This document shows positions 35,827-43,955 of a stretch of DNA of 64,000 nt, in pieces. This stretch comes from Halorubrum trapanicum (GTDB lineage Archaea > Halobacteriota > Halobacteria > Halobacteriales > Haloferacaceae), in contig NZ_AP017569.1 in the NCBI RefSeq assembly GCF_002355655.1, positions 1,178,001-1,242,000 of the forward strand, in the 5' to 3' direction. The notes under the pieces are model-generated. The model worked only from the letters and a program-made list of their open reading frames with translations. It did not search any database and was not told the DNA's origin. The translations under genes were made by a program, and so were the position numbers. Position 1 is the stretch's first letter; each line of letters begins with the position of its first letter.

Positions 35827-37257
35827 ATGGACTTCCCGCGGCTGCGGCGCGTCTGGAAGCGCGTGTTCGCGCTCGCGTGGCCCGTCATGGCCGAGCAGAC
35901 GTTCCGCACCGCGATGCGGACGACGGACATCCTCGTCACCGCGCTGTTCTCGCCGGCCGCGGTCGTCGCCATCGGCCTCGCGGACCTGTACGCCCGGTTC
36001 CCGCTGCGGATCGGGCTCGGCCTCGGCGGCGGCGCCATCGCGCTCTCCTCGCAGGACACCGGCGCCGGCGCCGCGGAGAACCGCGACGAGGCGGTGACGC
36101 AGGCGATCCTGCTCGGCGCGCTCGCGGGGGTCCCGTTCGTCCTCTTCGGGTTCCTCTTCGGCGAGCTCGCGATCGACGTGTTCGGCCGCATCGTCGGCGA
36201 GGAGACCGCGCCCGCGGTCGTCGACCTCGGCTCGACGTACCTCGCGGTCGTGTTCGCGACCGCCCCGGCCCGCCACGTCGCCTTGGTCGGCGCCCGCGCG
36301 CTCCAGGGGACCGGCGACACCCGGACGCCGATGTACGTCAACATCGCCGCCAACTCCGTCAACATCGCCGGCTCGGTCGTCCTCGGGCTCGGCCTGTTCG
36401 GCCTCCCGCGGCTGGAGGTCCTCGGCGTCGGCCTCGCGACCGCGGGCGCCAACGTGCTCACGGCCGGCCTGCTCTGCGTCGCCATCTGGGGGTCGTGGAC
36501 CGACGCGGAGTTCGCGTGGCCGCGCGACCTCACGATCGCCAAACAGCTCCTCGTCGTGAGCGCCCCCCGCGTGCTGGAGGGGTTCGGCTCCGAGATCGCG
36601 GAGTTCCCCTTCAACGCGCTCCTCCTCGGCTTCGGCGAGACGGTCAACGCCGGCTTCCAGATCGGCCGCCGCGTCTACCAGCAGGTGACCGGGCCGCTCT
36701 CGCGCGGCTACAACGTCGCGGCGTCGATCCTCGTCGGGCAGGCGCTCGGCGAGGGCGACCCGGAGGCCGCGCGGTTCAACGGCTGGGCCGTTGCGAGCCT
36801 CGGCGTGCTCACGGTCGGCGCGATCGGGCTCGGACTCGTCGTCGCCGCGCCGCGGATCGTCCCGGTGTTCACCGACGACGCCCCGACGATCGCGTCCGCG
36901 GTCGATTTCGCGCGGGTGTACGGCGTCGCGGGCGCCGCGCTCGCCTGCTTCTCCGCGCTCTCCGGGTCGCTCCAGGGCGCCAGCGAGACGCGGATCCCCC
37001 TCGTCGCGCGCGTCTCGGGCATGTTCGGGCTCTTCTTAGGCCTCTCGTGGCTGCTCGGTCGCACCGCGGGGTTCGGTCCCGAAGGCGCGTACGTCGGTGT
37101 GTCCGCGGCGTACGCGTGGATGGCGCTCCTCGTCGCCGCCGGTTTCCGCTACACGGACTGGGCGAGCCGCGCCGCGGACATGATGGACGCGCGCGGGTCC
37201 GGGCCGGGCGCCGAGCCCGACGCCGCGTCCGGCGACGGCCCGCCCGCGGACGAGTAG
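35827..37257 (+). CDS. MATE family efflux transporter
   Basis: This 476-residue protein has twelve predicted membrane helices in two repeats (N-terminal WPVMAEQTFRTAMRTTDILV; second half APRVLEGFGSEIAEFPFNAL). MATE proteins export drugs or metabolites by Na+ or H+ antiport. ATG 35827 was chosen over an in-frame ATG at 35749, because the latter lies inside the tandem repeat. A TATA box lies about 30 bases upstream, so the message is probably leaderless. The C-terminus is an acidic hydrophilic tail. Confidence 0.92.
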   Translation: MDFPRLRRVWKRVFALAWPVMAEQTFRTAMRTTDILVTALFSPAAVVAIGLADLYARFPLRIGLGLGGGAIALSSQDTGAGAAENRDEAVTQAILLGALAGVPFVLFGFLFGELAIDVFGRIVGEETAPAVVDLGSTYLAVVFATAPARHVALVGARALQGTGDTRTPMYVNIAANSVNIAGSVVLGLGLFGLPRLEVLGVGLATAGANVLTAGLLCVAIWGSWTDAEFAWPRDLTIAKQLLVVSAPRVLEGFGSEIAEFPFNALLLGFGETVNAGFQIGRRVYQQVTGPLSRGYNVAASILVGQALGEGDPEAARFNGWAVASLGVLTVGAIGLGLVVAAPRIVPVFTDDAPTIASAVDFARVYGVAGAALACFSALSGSLQGASETRIPLVARVSGMFGLFLGLSWLLGRTAGFGPEGAYVGVSAAYAWMALLVAAGFRYTDWASRAADMMDARGSGPGAEPDAASGDGPPADE

Positions 37258-37287
37258 CGGCAACTCGCCGCCGCCGGGGCCGTTCGG

Positions 37288-37599
37288 TCAGGGCTCGCCG
37301 CCGAGCGACTCCTGCTCGGAGCCCGGGTCGCCCCTGAGCCGTCGGCGGCGCTTGTCGTAGGCGGCCTCCAGCTTCGCGTTCGTCGCCCGCGAGACGAGGT
37401 AACAGTCGGCGTCGCCGTCGTCGCGGGGGTGCGCGCTCGCGACCCAGACGTGGCCGTCGCCGGCCGAGAGGTCGTCCGCCCAGCGCTCGGCGGCCGCGCG
37501 GCTCTCGAACGCGTGGCGAGACCCGTCCTCGAAGACGAGCCGTCCCACCTTCGCGTTCCGCTTGCGCGCGGACGGTTTGATCGCGACGACGACGCTCAC
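37288..37599 (-). CDS. Hypothetical conserved haloarchaeal protein
   Basis: This 103-residue protein starts at GTG 37599, with no in-frame ATG. Visible: KPSARKRNAKVGRLVFEDGS, a short SRAAAERWADDLSAGDGHVW stretch, and a basic C-terminus (KRRRRLRGD). No known family is recognised. A beta-strand-rich small domain seems likely. Base composition is like its neighbours. It lies downstream of the LeuA/CimA gene on the same strand and may share its transcript. Confidence 0.65.
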   Translation of the reverse strand: MSVVVAIKPSARKRNAKVGRLVFEDGSRHAFESRAAAERWADDLSAGDGHVWVASAHPRDDGDADCYLVSRATNAKLEAAYDKRRRRLRGDPGSEQESLGGEP

Positions 37600-37649
37600 A
37601 CCCCGAGGTCGGACGCCATCAGGTAAAAACCTCGTCAGACGCCGCGGGC

Positions 37650-39224
37650 TCAGTCGTCGGCGACGGCGCCCGGCTCGGCGTCCGCGGCGCCCGCCTCCGC
37701 CGCGAGCAGGCGGTCGAGCCCGTCGACCATCCCGACGACGCTCGCGCGGGTGATGTCCGCGTCCGACGCGGAGACGCTCACGGAGCGGTCGCCCCGCGAG
37801 AGGTCGACCTCGACCGTGACGACCGCGTCGGTTCCCCCCGTGATCGCGTCGACGTGGTAGGAGTCGAGGTCGAACGCGACGCCGTCGTGATCGGCCGCTC
37901 CCTCCGCTCCGGAGTCGGACTCGTCGCCCGCGAGCGCCGCGCGGACCGCCTCCAGCCCGGCGTCGACCGGGCCGGCGCCGGTGCCGGAGGCGACGCGCTC
38001 GTCGTCGCCGACGCGGAGCCGGACCGAGGCGGTCGGGAGGTTGCCCCCGGAGGTCGCCGAGAGGTCGACGAGCTCGACGTGGCGCTCGCGCTCGCGGCCC
38101 CGCACGTCGTCGGCGATCGCGAGCAGGTCGGCGTCCGTGACGCGCTTGCCGCGCTCGCCGAGCTCCTTCACGCGGGCGACGACCTCGCGCAGCTCGTCGT
38201 CGTCGACCGCCACGTCGTGCTCGGCGAGCGCGGCCTTCACGCCGGCCCGGCCCGCGTGTTTGCCCAAGACGAGCCGGCGCTCCCGCCCGACCGTCTCCGG
38301 CGGGTACGGCTCGTACATCGTCCCGTCCTTGAGGGTCCCGTCGGTGTGGATGCCGGACTCGTGGGCGAAGGCGTTGGCGCCGCAGACGGCCTTGTTCGGC
38401 GGGAGCGCGACGCCGGTCGCCTCCGAGACGGTCCGGCAGAGCCGGTAGAGTCGCTCCAGCTCCACGGTATCGACGCCGTACGACTCGCCGAGCGCGATCG
38501 CGACCTCTTCGAGCGCGACGTTGCCCGCGCGCTCGCCGACGCCGAGGACGGTGCCGTGGACGGTGTCGGCGCCCGCCTTCAGCCCGGCGTGGACGTTCGC
38601 CAGGCCGAACCCGAGGTCGTCGTGGGTGTGGAGGCTCGTCGGGCCGAGGGCGGCGAGCCGGGAGACCACCTCGGCGGTGCGCTCGGGGTCGGCCGCACCG
38701 ACGGTGTCGCAGTAGCAGATCCGGTCCGCGCCCGCGTCGAGGCCGGCGCCGAGCAGGCGGTCGAGGTAGTCGAGATCGGCGCGCGAGCCGTCCTCGCCGA
38801 GCACCTCTACCCACAGCCCGTGGTCTTTCGCGTACTCGACGAGTTCGACCGTCGTCTCGACGACCTCGTCGCGGGTCGACCCCACCTTCGTCTCGACGTG
38901 CTTGTCGGAGGCGGGGACGACGAGGTTCACGCCGTCGACGCCGCAGTCGAGCGCGTGGTCCACGTCCCGCTTAACCCCGCGGGCGAAGCTCGTCACGGTC
39001 GCGTCCAGTCCCTCGTCGGCGACGCGGCGGATCGCCTCGCGCTCGCCTTCCGAGGTGCACGCCGAGCCGGCCTCGATCAGGTGGACGCCGGCGGCGTCGA
39101 GCTCGCGGGCGACGTCGACCTTCTCGCCGGGCGTCAGGGAGACGCCGGGCATCTGTTCGCCGTCGCGCAGCGTGGTGTCTAACAGCTGTACCTCGTCGAG
39201 GTCGGTGAGTGTGGTTCGGGTCAA
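37650..39224 (-). CDS. 2-isopropylmalate synthase / (R)-citramalate synthase family protein
   Basis: This 524-residue enzyme condenses acetyl-CoA with a 2-oxo acid. Metal and substrate motifs are LLDTTLRDGEQMPGVSLTP, SLHTHDDLGFGLANVHAG and VLGVGERAGNVALEE; the C-terminal LeuA dimer domain (from about residue 385) is the allosteric region. Substrate choice (2-oxoisovalerate for leucine or pyruvate for isoleucine) cannot be settled from these motifs. The nearby threonine ammonia-lyase argues mildly for a role in branched-chain supply. The 295-base spacer to the cupin gene holds no gene I can see. Confidence 0.88.
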   Translation of the reverse strand: MTRTTLTDLDEVQLLDTTLRDGEQMPGVSLTPGEKVDVARELDAAGVHLIEAGSACTSEGEREAIRRVADEGLDATVTSFARGVKRDVDHALDCGVDGVNLVVPASDKHVETKVGSTRDEVVETTVELVEYAKDHGLWVEVLGEDGSRADLDYLDRLLGAGLDAGADRICYCDTVGAADPERTAEVVSRLAALGPTSLHTHDDLGFGLANVHAGLKAGADTVHGTVLGVGERAGNVALEEVAIALGESYGVDTVELERLYRLCRTVSEATGVALPPNKAVCGANAFAHESGIHTDGTLKDGTMYEPYPPETVGRERRLVLGKHAGRAGVKAALAEHDVAVDDDELREVVARVKELGERGKRVTDADLLAIADDVRGRERERHVELVDLSATSGGNLPTASVRLRVGDDERVASGTGAGPVDAGLEAVRAALAGDESDSGAEGAADHDGVAFDLDSYHVDAITGGTDAVVTVEVDLSRGDRSVSVSASDADITRASVVGMVDGLDRLLAAEAGAADAEPGAVADD

Positions 39225-39519
39225 AAGATGGTCCGTCGGCTCTGCGGTGGTCTCGGGGTCGGTGCCGCCGCGGGGCGGTCGTGCCCCGTCGTCCTTATCG
39301 CCGGAGAATTTCGCGGCCAGCCGCCGTGAGGCGACTTCCTCTATCCTCCGAACGAACGCGTTCGTCTCGCGTCATTCGTACCCGTGCGGACTGTGTACAC
39401 ACGGATAAACTGTCGGGTCGCGTCAGGTTTGGCCGAGCGATCTTCGGCGTCGGCCCGCTTCGGCCGACGATCTCTCGCCCCGCCGACAGCGTTAGGGGAC
39501 TCCCCTGCGACCGGCTCGC

Positions 39520-40008
39520 ATGGAGCGAGTCGCGATCGACGACGTCGACGTCGTCACGAACCCGATGGACGTCCACGACCTCCGAAAGCCTGTCTCGCGC
39601 GCACTCGGTACCGACCACGTCGCGATGAACTACTTCGAGCTCGCGCCCGGGGACGGCTTCTCCGGCGGGCTCCACACCCACGGCGACCAGGAGGAGATAT
39701 TCTACGTGCTCTCGGGTACCGCCACGTTCGAGGTCGGGCGCGACCGCGAGCGCGTCGAGGTCGGCCCCGACGAGGCGATCCGATTCGCGCCCGGCGAGTT
39801 CCAGTCCGGGTTCGTGGCCGAAGACGCCGACGAGGAGGTGGTCGCGTGGGCGATCGGCGCGCCGGGCGCGCACCACGACTGGGACCAGATCGAGTCGATC
39901 GTCGAGTGCCGCGACTGCGGCGGCGAGCGCGTCCACGACACGGAACTCACCGACGAGGGGCGATTCCGGTTCACCTGTACGGAGTGCGGCACGTCGTTCT
40001 CGCCGTGA
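39520..40008 (+). CDS. Cupin-domain protein with C-terminal zinc ribbon
   Basis: This 162-residue protein has a cupin fold with metal-ligand pattern GLHTHGDQEEIFYVLSGTATFE and a second strand set (VGPDEAIRFAPGEFQSGF). It is followed by a short CxxC...CxxC zinc ribbon (VECRDCGGE, FTCTECGTS). The substrate is unknown; binding of a small molecule or metal is likely. Divergent from the LeuA-type gene upstream. Confidence 0.85.
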   Translation: MERVAIDDVDVVTNPMDVHDLRKPVSRALGTDHVAMNYFELAPGDGFSGGLHTHGDQEEIFYVLSGTATFEVGRDRERVEVGPDEAIRFAPGEFQSGFVAEDADEEVVAWAIGAPGAHHDWDQIESIVECRDCGGERVHDTELTDEGRFRFTCTECGTSFSP

Positions 40009-40057
40009 GACTCGTTCGCGGCGTTCGAGACGACCACGCCGCGCCACCGCACCCGCC

Positions 40058-40777
40058 TCACCCCAGCAGCGACCGCAGCGACCGCCGCCGGGTGCCGCAC
40101 TCGGCCGCGTAGTCGCAGGCGTCACACCGGTCGTCGTCGACGCGCGGCGGCGGGCCGTCGATCGACCGGGCCGCGCGGAGCGCCTTTCGATACGCCGCCT
40201 TCTTCCGGAGCGTCAGTCGCACCTCGCGGACCACTCCGACCGCGGGGTACTCGACCAGGGCGCGCTCGATCTCGCGTTCGCGCTCCCACGCCAGCGCCTT
40301 CGCGAGCCCGACCGCGCGGACCGCCTGCGGCTCCCACACGCCGTTTGCCGGCGGCTCGCCCGAGGAGACGAGGGTCGGAATCGGCGGCGGTGACGGCCCG
40401 GCATCGTCCGGTTCCTCTGTGCCCGCGGCCGGCTCCAACACCTTGTGAACGGTTCCATGGCAGTCCTTGCCCGAGAGGAATCCGCGCTCGGTCGCGGGGT
40501 CGACGAGGTCGCCGTACTCGTCGCGCTCGCGCAGTCGGGTCAGATTTCGGCGATAGTCGGTCGGCGACCGGTGGAGCGGAAGTTGCCGAAGGACCCGATC
40601 CGGCGCGTCGACCAGCTCGTCGTACCGGAACGCGAGGTCGATGCGCTCGCGCGCCTTCGGCGGGACGCTCCGCTCGTCGTCGCGCCGCACGTAGTAGAGC
40701 TGTCGGGGGCAGTACGCCGCGCGGGCCAGGTCGCTGAACGGGACGAGGGTCACGCGGCGGGCTGGCCGCGGCTTCAT
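40058..40777 (-). CDS. Solitary Cas4-like (Dna2/Cas4 family) protein, active site not recognisable
   Basis: This 239-residue protein has the Cas4 N-terminal signature (SDLARAAYCPRQLYYVRR) and C-terminal iron-sulphur cysteines (DRCDACDYAAECG; with the early Cys, four in total). The central part, where Cas4 should have GxxD and ExK nuclease motifs, reads FLSGKDCHGTVHKVLEP and no clear ExK pair is seen. No cas1, cas2 or array is in the window. It may therefore be an inactive relative that keeps the cluster. ATG 40777 sits at the edge of repeat copy C, with a tttataaa box straddling the start. Confidence 0.72.
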   Translation of the reverse strand: MKPRPARRVTLVPFSDLARAAYCPRQLYYVRRDDERSVPPKARERIDLAFRYDELVDAPDRVLRQLPLHRSPTDYRRNLTRLRERDEYGDLVDPATERGFLSGKDCHGTVHKVLEPAAGTEEPDDAGPSPPPIPTLVSSGEPPANGVWEPQAVRAVGLAKALAWEREREIERALVEYPAVGVVREVRLTLRKKAAYRKALRAARSIDGPPPRVDDDRCDACDYAAECGTRRRSLRSLLG

Positions 40778-41192
40778 TTATAAACAAACGACGGCGGTGC
40801 GGCGGCGCGCGCCTCCGAGCGCCCAGCGGGCGCGAGGAGCGTCGCGCGAGGGAGTCGGCCGACCGCAGGGAGGCCGACGAGGCTGGGGAGGTGTGAGGTG
40901 CGGTCGCTGTGCGGTCGGGTGGGACTCAAAGGGGCAGCCGCGAGGACGACGGCGCGCGACGCAAGCACCGCAGGGAGCGAGTGAAACGAGCGACCGAGGA
41001 GCGCAGCGAGCGCACCGAGTCCTCGCGGCTGGGGCTTTGGAGGTGTTCGTCGCCGATCTGCTGTCAGCTGCTTATAGCCGAGCGGCTGGAGCTTTGGAGG
41101 TGTTCGTCGCCGATCAGCAAACAGCAGTTTATAAATGAGCCACCGGAGCTTCGGCGGCGTTCATCGGCGATCCACGATCAACTACTTATAAA
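40776..41192 (+). repeat. Structured dispersed repeat, copy C
   Basis: TATA-like tttataaac (40777-40785) is followed by the first hairpin (GCGCCCAGCGGGCGC), GCGCGAGGGAGTC, a hairpin with arms GTCGGCC/GGCCGAC, GAGGCTGGGGAGG, and ACTCAAAGGGGCAGCCGC. The 12-bp main stem pairs 40935-40946 with 41020-41031 and includes an A-U pair where copy D has G-C. Three tandem 3' modules start at 41027, 41084 and about 41143, with boxes at 41071-41077, 41128-41136 and 41185-41192. The last box overlaps the stop of the gene ending at 41186. Confidence 0.8.
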
Positions 41193-41869
41193 GACACGTC
41201 TGTTTCGATGTCCTCGGTCGCCTCGCGGAGGCCGTCCTCGCGGGCGTCGCTCGCGAGCGACCCCTCGATGTCGGCGTCGGTGAGCAGGTCGCGGAACGCG
41301 TCGCGGAAGCGGTCGTTCGCCCGCGTGGAGGCGATGTCCGTCCGCGCGACGGCGGCGTACTTGGCAACTTCGTCCGGCTCGGCGTCCAGCTCCTCGGCGC
41401 ACTCGACGATCGAGTTCCCGGCCGCGGTGAGCCGCTTCAGGTCGGCGTACTCGAAGGGCGGGTCGGCCTCGTCGCCTTCCCCGTCCGCCTTCACGTCCCG
41501 GTCCGACTCGCGGACGAGGTGGAGGTCGAGCCGCGCCTTGCGGACGGTCTCGGCGTCAATTTCGTCGCGATCGACGTCGCTGTCGCCGTCTGTGTCGGCC
41601 AGCCCGTCGCGGATCGCCGCCGCGATCGCCGCGTCGCCCTCGTCCGCGAACCGGCCGCGCGCCACTCGGACGTAGGCGTCGTCGCCGAGCGGCGTCGAGA
41701 AGCCGTCCCGCTCGCGCATCGCGGCGACGAGGTCGCGGACCGCGTCGTCGACCGCCTCGTCGTCGCGGTCGACGAGGGTCCCCCGCTCCGCCTCTTGGCG
41801 TTCGGTGACCGTCTCCGAGCCGGTGGCGTCGACGAACAGGTCGCGGAGGTCGGCGGTCTTCTCGTCCAT
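41186..41869 (-). CDS. Conserved haloarchaeal protein (conditioned medium-induced protein 4-like)
   Basis: This 227-residue acidic, helix-rich protein starts MDEKTADLRDLFVDATG. By recollection, similar sequences carry the name conditioned medium-induced protein 4 in halophile annotations. The C-terminal half (KRLTAAGNSIVECAEELDAE) resembles a helix-turn-helix-like segment, but I cannot assign DNA binding. Start ATG 41869 was chosen over 41926. Its last codons overlap the end of repeat copy C. Confidence 0.75.
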   Translation of the reverse strand: MDEKTADLRDLFVDATGSETVTERQEAERGTLVDRDDEAVDDAVRDLVAAMRERDGFSTPLGDDAYVRVARGRFADEGDAAIAAAIRDGLADTDGDSDVDRDEIDAETVRKARLDLHLVRESDRDVKADGEGDEADPPFEYADLKRLTAAGNSIVECAEELDAEPDEVAKYAAVARTDIASTRANDRFRDAFRDLLTDADIEGSLASDAREDGLREATEDIETDVSL

Positions 41870-41942
41870 GGGAGTCGATCTACGCGGGCGCGGTAGAAAA
41901 GGGTCGTGTCGACGCGGCGCCCCCACCGCCGGCGTTGCGACC

Positions 41943-43955
41943 TCACACCAGCCCGCCCACAGTAAACACTACGTAACAGCACGCCACCAGCGCGCCCGAG
42001 TGAAGCAAGGCCGCATATCGCCCCCGCGCGGCGGTGCCGGCGAACCACCCGGACGCCAGCACCGTCGCCTGCGTGACGACGTACAGCCGGAAGCGCTCTA
42101 ACTCCGGATACACGCCCTCCGGCTCGGTCACCGCCTCCGAGGCGGCGGCGATCTCGGCGAGCCGCGCGGCGTCGACCACCTGCGTGTTCACGACCGCGAC
42201 GACGCCGGCGACGAGGACCGCCGCGGCCCAGCCGACCGCGATGTACGGCTGCATCGACGAGCGGAGCGCGCGCTGCTCGCTGTACAGCCGGCCGACCTCG
42301 ATCCGGAGCGTCTCGAAGACCGCGTCGGCGTCGCCCCCGGCGTCGAGCGCGCCCGTGACGAGCCCGAGCGTCCGCGCGGCCAGCGGCGTGTCGACGCGGT
42401 CGACGAACCGCTCGATGGCGGCCGCGCGGACGTCGACCGCGCCCGACTCCCCGGCGGAGCCGGACCCATCCTCGACCGCCCCCTCGGGCGCCGTCGTCGA
42501 GCGCAGCGCGAACGCGAGGTCGGTCACGTCGTCGTCGAGGACGCCGAGGTCGGCGTCGCGCGCGACGGCCGCCACCGCGGCTTCGAGCGGGCGCCCCTGC
42601 GCGACGTGGCCCGAGACGGCGTGGACGAAGTCGGCCAGCTCGCGGTCCTTCGCGTCGTCGATCCGGGTGCGCCGCGCGGCGACCAGCCCGACCGGCACCG
42701 CGAAGGCGGCGTAGCCGACGAGCGCGACGTTGACGAGCGTGTACTCCGCGAGCGCGAGCCAGGCCACGAGCGCGACGGCCGGCGCCGCGGCGACGACCGC
42801 CGTGCTCGCGGGGTTGCGCCCGGCGGTCGCGAGGACCGCCCGCGGGCCCGTCGGAAGCTCGTAGCTCGCGCGCTGGCTCGGCGGGCGGAGCGTGCCGACC
42901 GCGACCGCGGCCGCGAGCCCGAAGGCGACGAGGAACGCGACGGCGCCGTACAGCACCACCGCCCGCGTCGGCACCACGCCGACCGGCGTTGCGACCGGCG
43001 GGAGCAGCTCCGGGATCACGACCGACAGCGCGGTCGCGCCGATGACGAGCAGCGCCGGCAACACCAGCACGGCGACGAACAGCTCCGTCAGCAGTTCGAG
43101 GAACCGACGCGCGCGCTTCCGGGCGCGGTCCTGCCGGTGCGAGAGCATGCGGCGCTCGGTCGCGAGGAACTCCGAGAGCGCCTCGTCGCCGGCCGCGGCG
43201 CGCTTCCGGAACTTCAGGAGGAAGGGGGCGAGCAGCTCCCGCGAGGGCGTGTCCCGCGCCACGCGCCGGAGCCCCTCGTCGAGGCTGCCCGCGAGCCGGG
43301 CGGCGTTGAGCGCCTTCCGCAGCGAGGTGGCGGTGGCGCCGTACGCGTCGCCGTCGGCCGCCTTGCGGAGCATCGCCCGCGGCCCGTCGCTCCCCGAGGA
43401 GAGCAGGTCGAGGTACCGCACCGCCCCGGGGAGGGTGCGCTCGATGTCCGTCCGCCGCGTCGCGACCACCCAGCGGAGGCCGAGGCCGGCGACCGCCACC
43501 GTCGCGCGCTTCGCGAGGAGCGCGACCGCGAGGGCGACGAGCAGCGCGGCGTGACCCGTGCGGAGCGGCCCCACGGAGTCCGGCGTCGGCGCGGGCGCCG
43601 CGGTCGACCCGGCCGAGAGCAGCGCCGCGCCGAACCGCGCCTCGACCGCGGCCGCGACCGCCGGCGCGGCGCCCGCGGCGACGACCAGCGCGGGGAAGAA
43701 GGCGGCGGCCGCGACGACCCACGAGAGGCCGTACGCCCGCGCGAGGTACGTCTCGAACCCGGTGTCGAGCGCGGTGCCGCGGTACCGCTTCCGGTCGGCG
43801 TCGTGCCGCCGGTCGCTCGCGTGGCGCGCGAACAGCGCGTAGCAGACGCGGTCGACGACCGCCAGCCGGCCGCCCGCCGCGAGCGCGTCGTCCGCGGATC
43901 CGTCCTCGGCGTCACGGCTCCCGGCGACCGCCCCGGTCGTCCCTCGCCGGCTCAC
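41943..43955 (-). CDS. TadC/GspF-type secretion or pilus membrane platform protein
   Basis: This 670-residue membrane protein has two type II secretion F domains (TRRTDIERTLPGAVRYLDLL ... RRVARDTPSRELLAPFLLKF and KDRELADFVHAVSGHVAQG ... RTLGLVTGALDAGGDADAVF), separated and flanked by transmembrane helices. The GTG start at 43955 overlaps the stop of the ATPase gene by four bases, proving coupling in one operon. It should anchor pilus assembly or secretion in the membrane. No pilin or prepilin peptidase lies nearby. Confidence 0.88.
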   Translation of the reverse strand: MSRRGTTGAVAGSRDAEDGSADDALAAGGRLAVVDRVCYALFARHASDRRHDADRKRYRGTALDTGFETYLARAYGLSWVVAAAAFFPALVVAAGAAPAVAAAVEARFGAALLSAGSTAAPAPTPDSVGPLRTGHAALLVALAVALLAKRATVAVAGLGLRWVVATRRTDIERTLPGAVRYLDLLSSGSDGPRAMLRKAADGDAYGATATSLRKALNAARLAGSLDEGLRRVARDTPSRELLAPFLLKFRKRAAAGDEALSEFLATERRMLSHRQDRARKRARRFLELLTELFVAVLVLPALLVIGATALSVVIPELLPPVATPVGVVPTRAVVLYGAVAFLVAFGLAAAVAVGTLRPPSQRASYELPTGPRAVLATAGRNPASTAVVAAAPAVALVAWLALAEYTLVNVALVGYAAFAVPVGLVAARRTRIDDAKDRELADFVHAVSGHVAQGRPLEAAVAAVARDADLGVLDDDVTDLAFALRSTTAPEGAVEDGSGSAGESGAVDVRAAAIERFVDRVDTPLAARTLGLVTGALDAGGDADAVFETLRIEVGRLYSEQRALRSSMQPYIAVGWAAAVLVAGVVAVVNTQVVDAARLAEIAAASEAVTEPEGVYPELERFRLYVVTQATVLASGWFAGTAARGRYAALLHSGALVACCYVVFTVGGLV

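Noticed and set aside
41027-41192. Tandem 57-base modules considered as a CRISPR array.
   Set aside because: Repeats are degenerate, and the intervening bases do not act as equal-length unique spacers; the period is explained by module duplication with TATA-like boxes.
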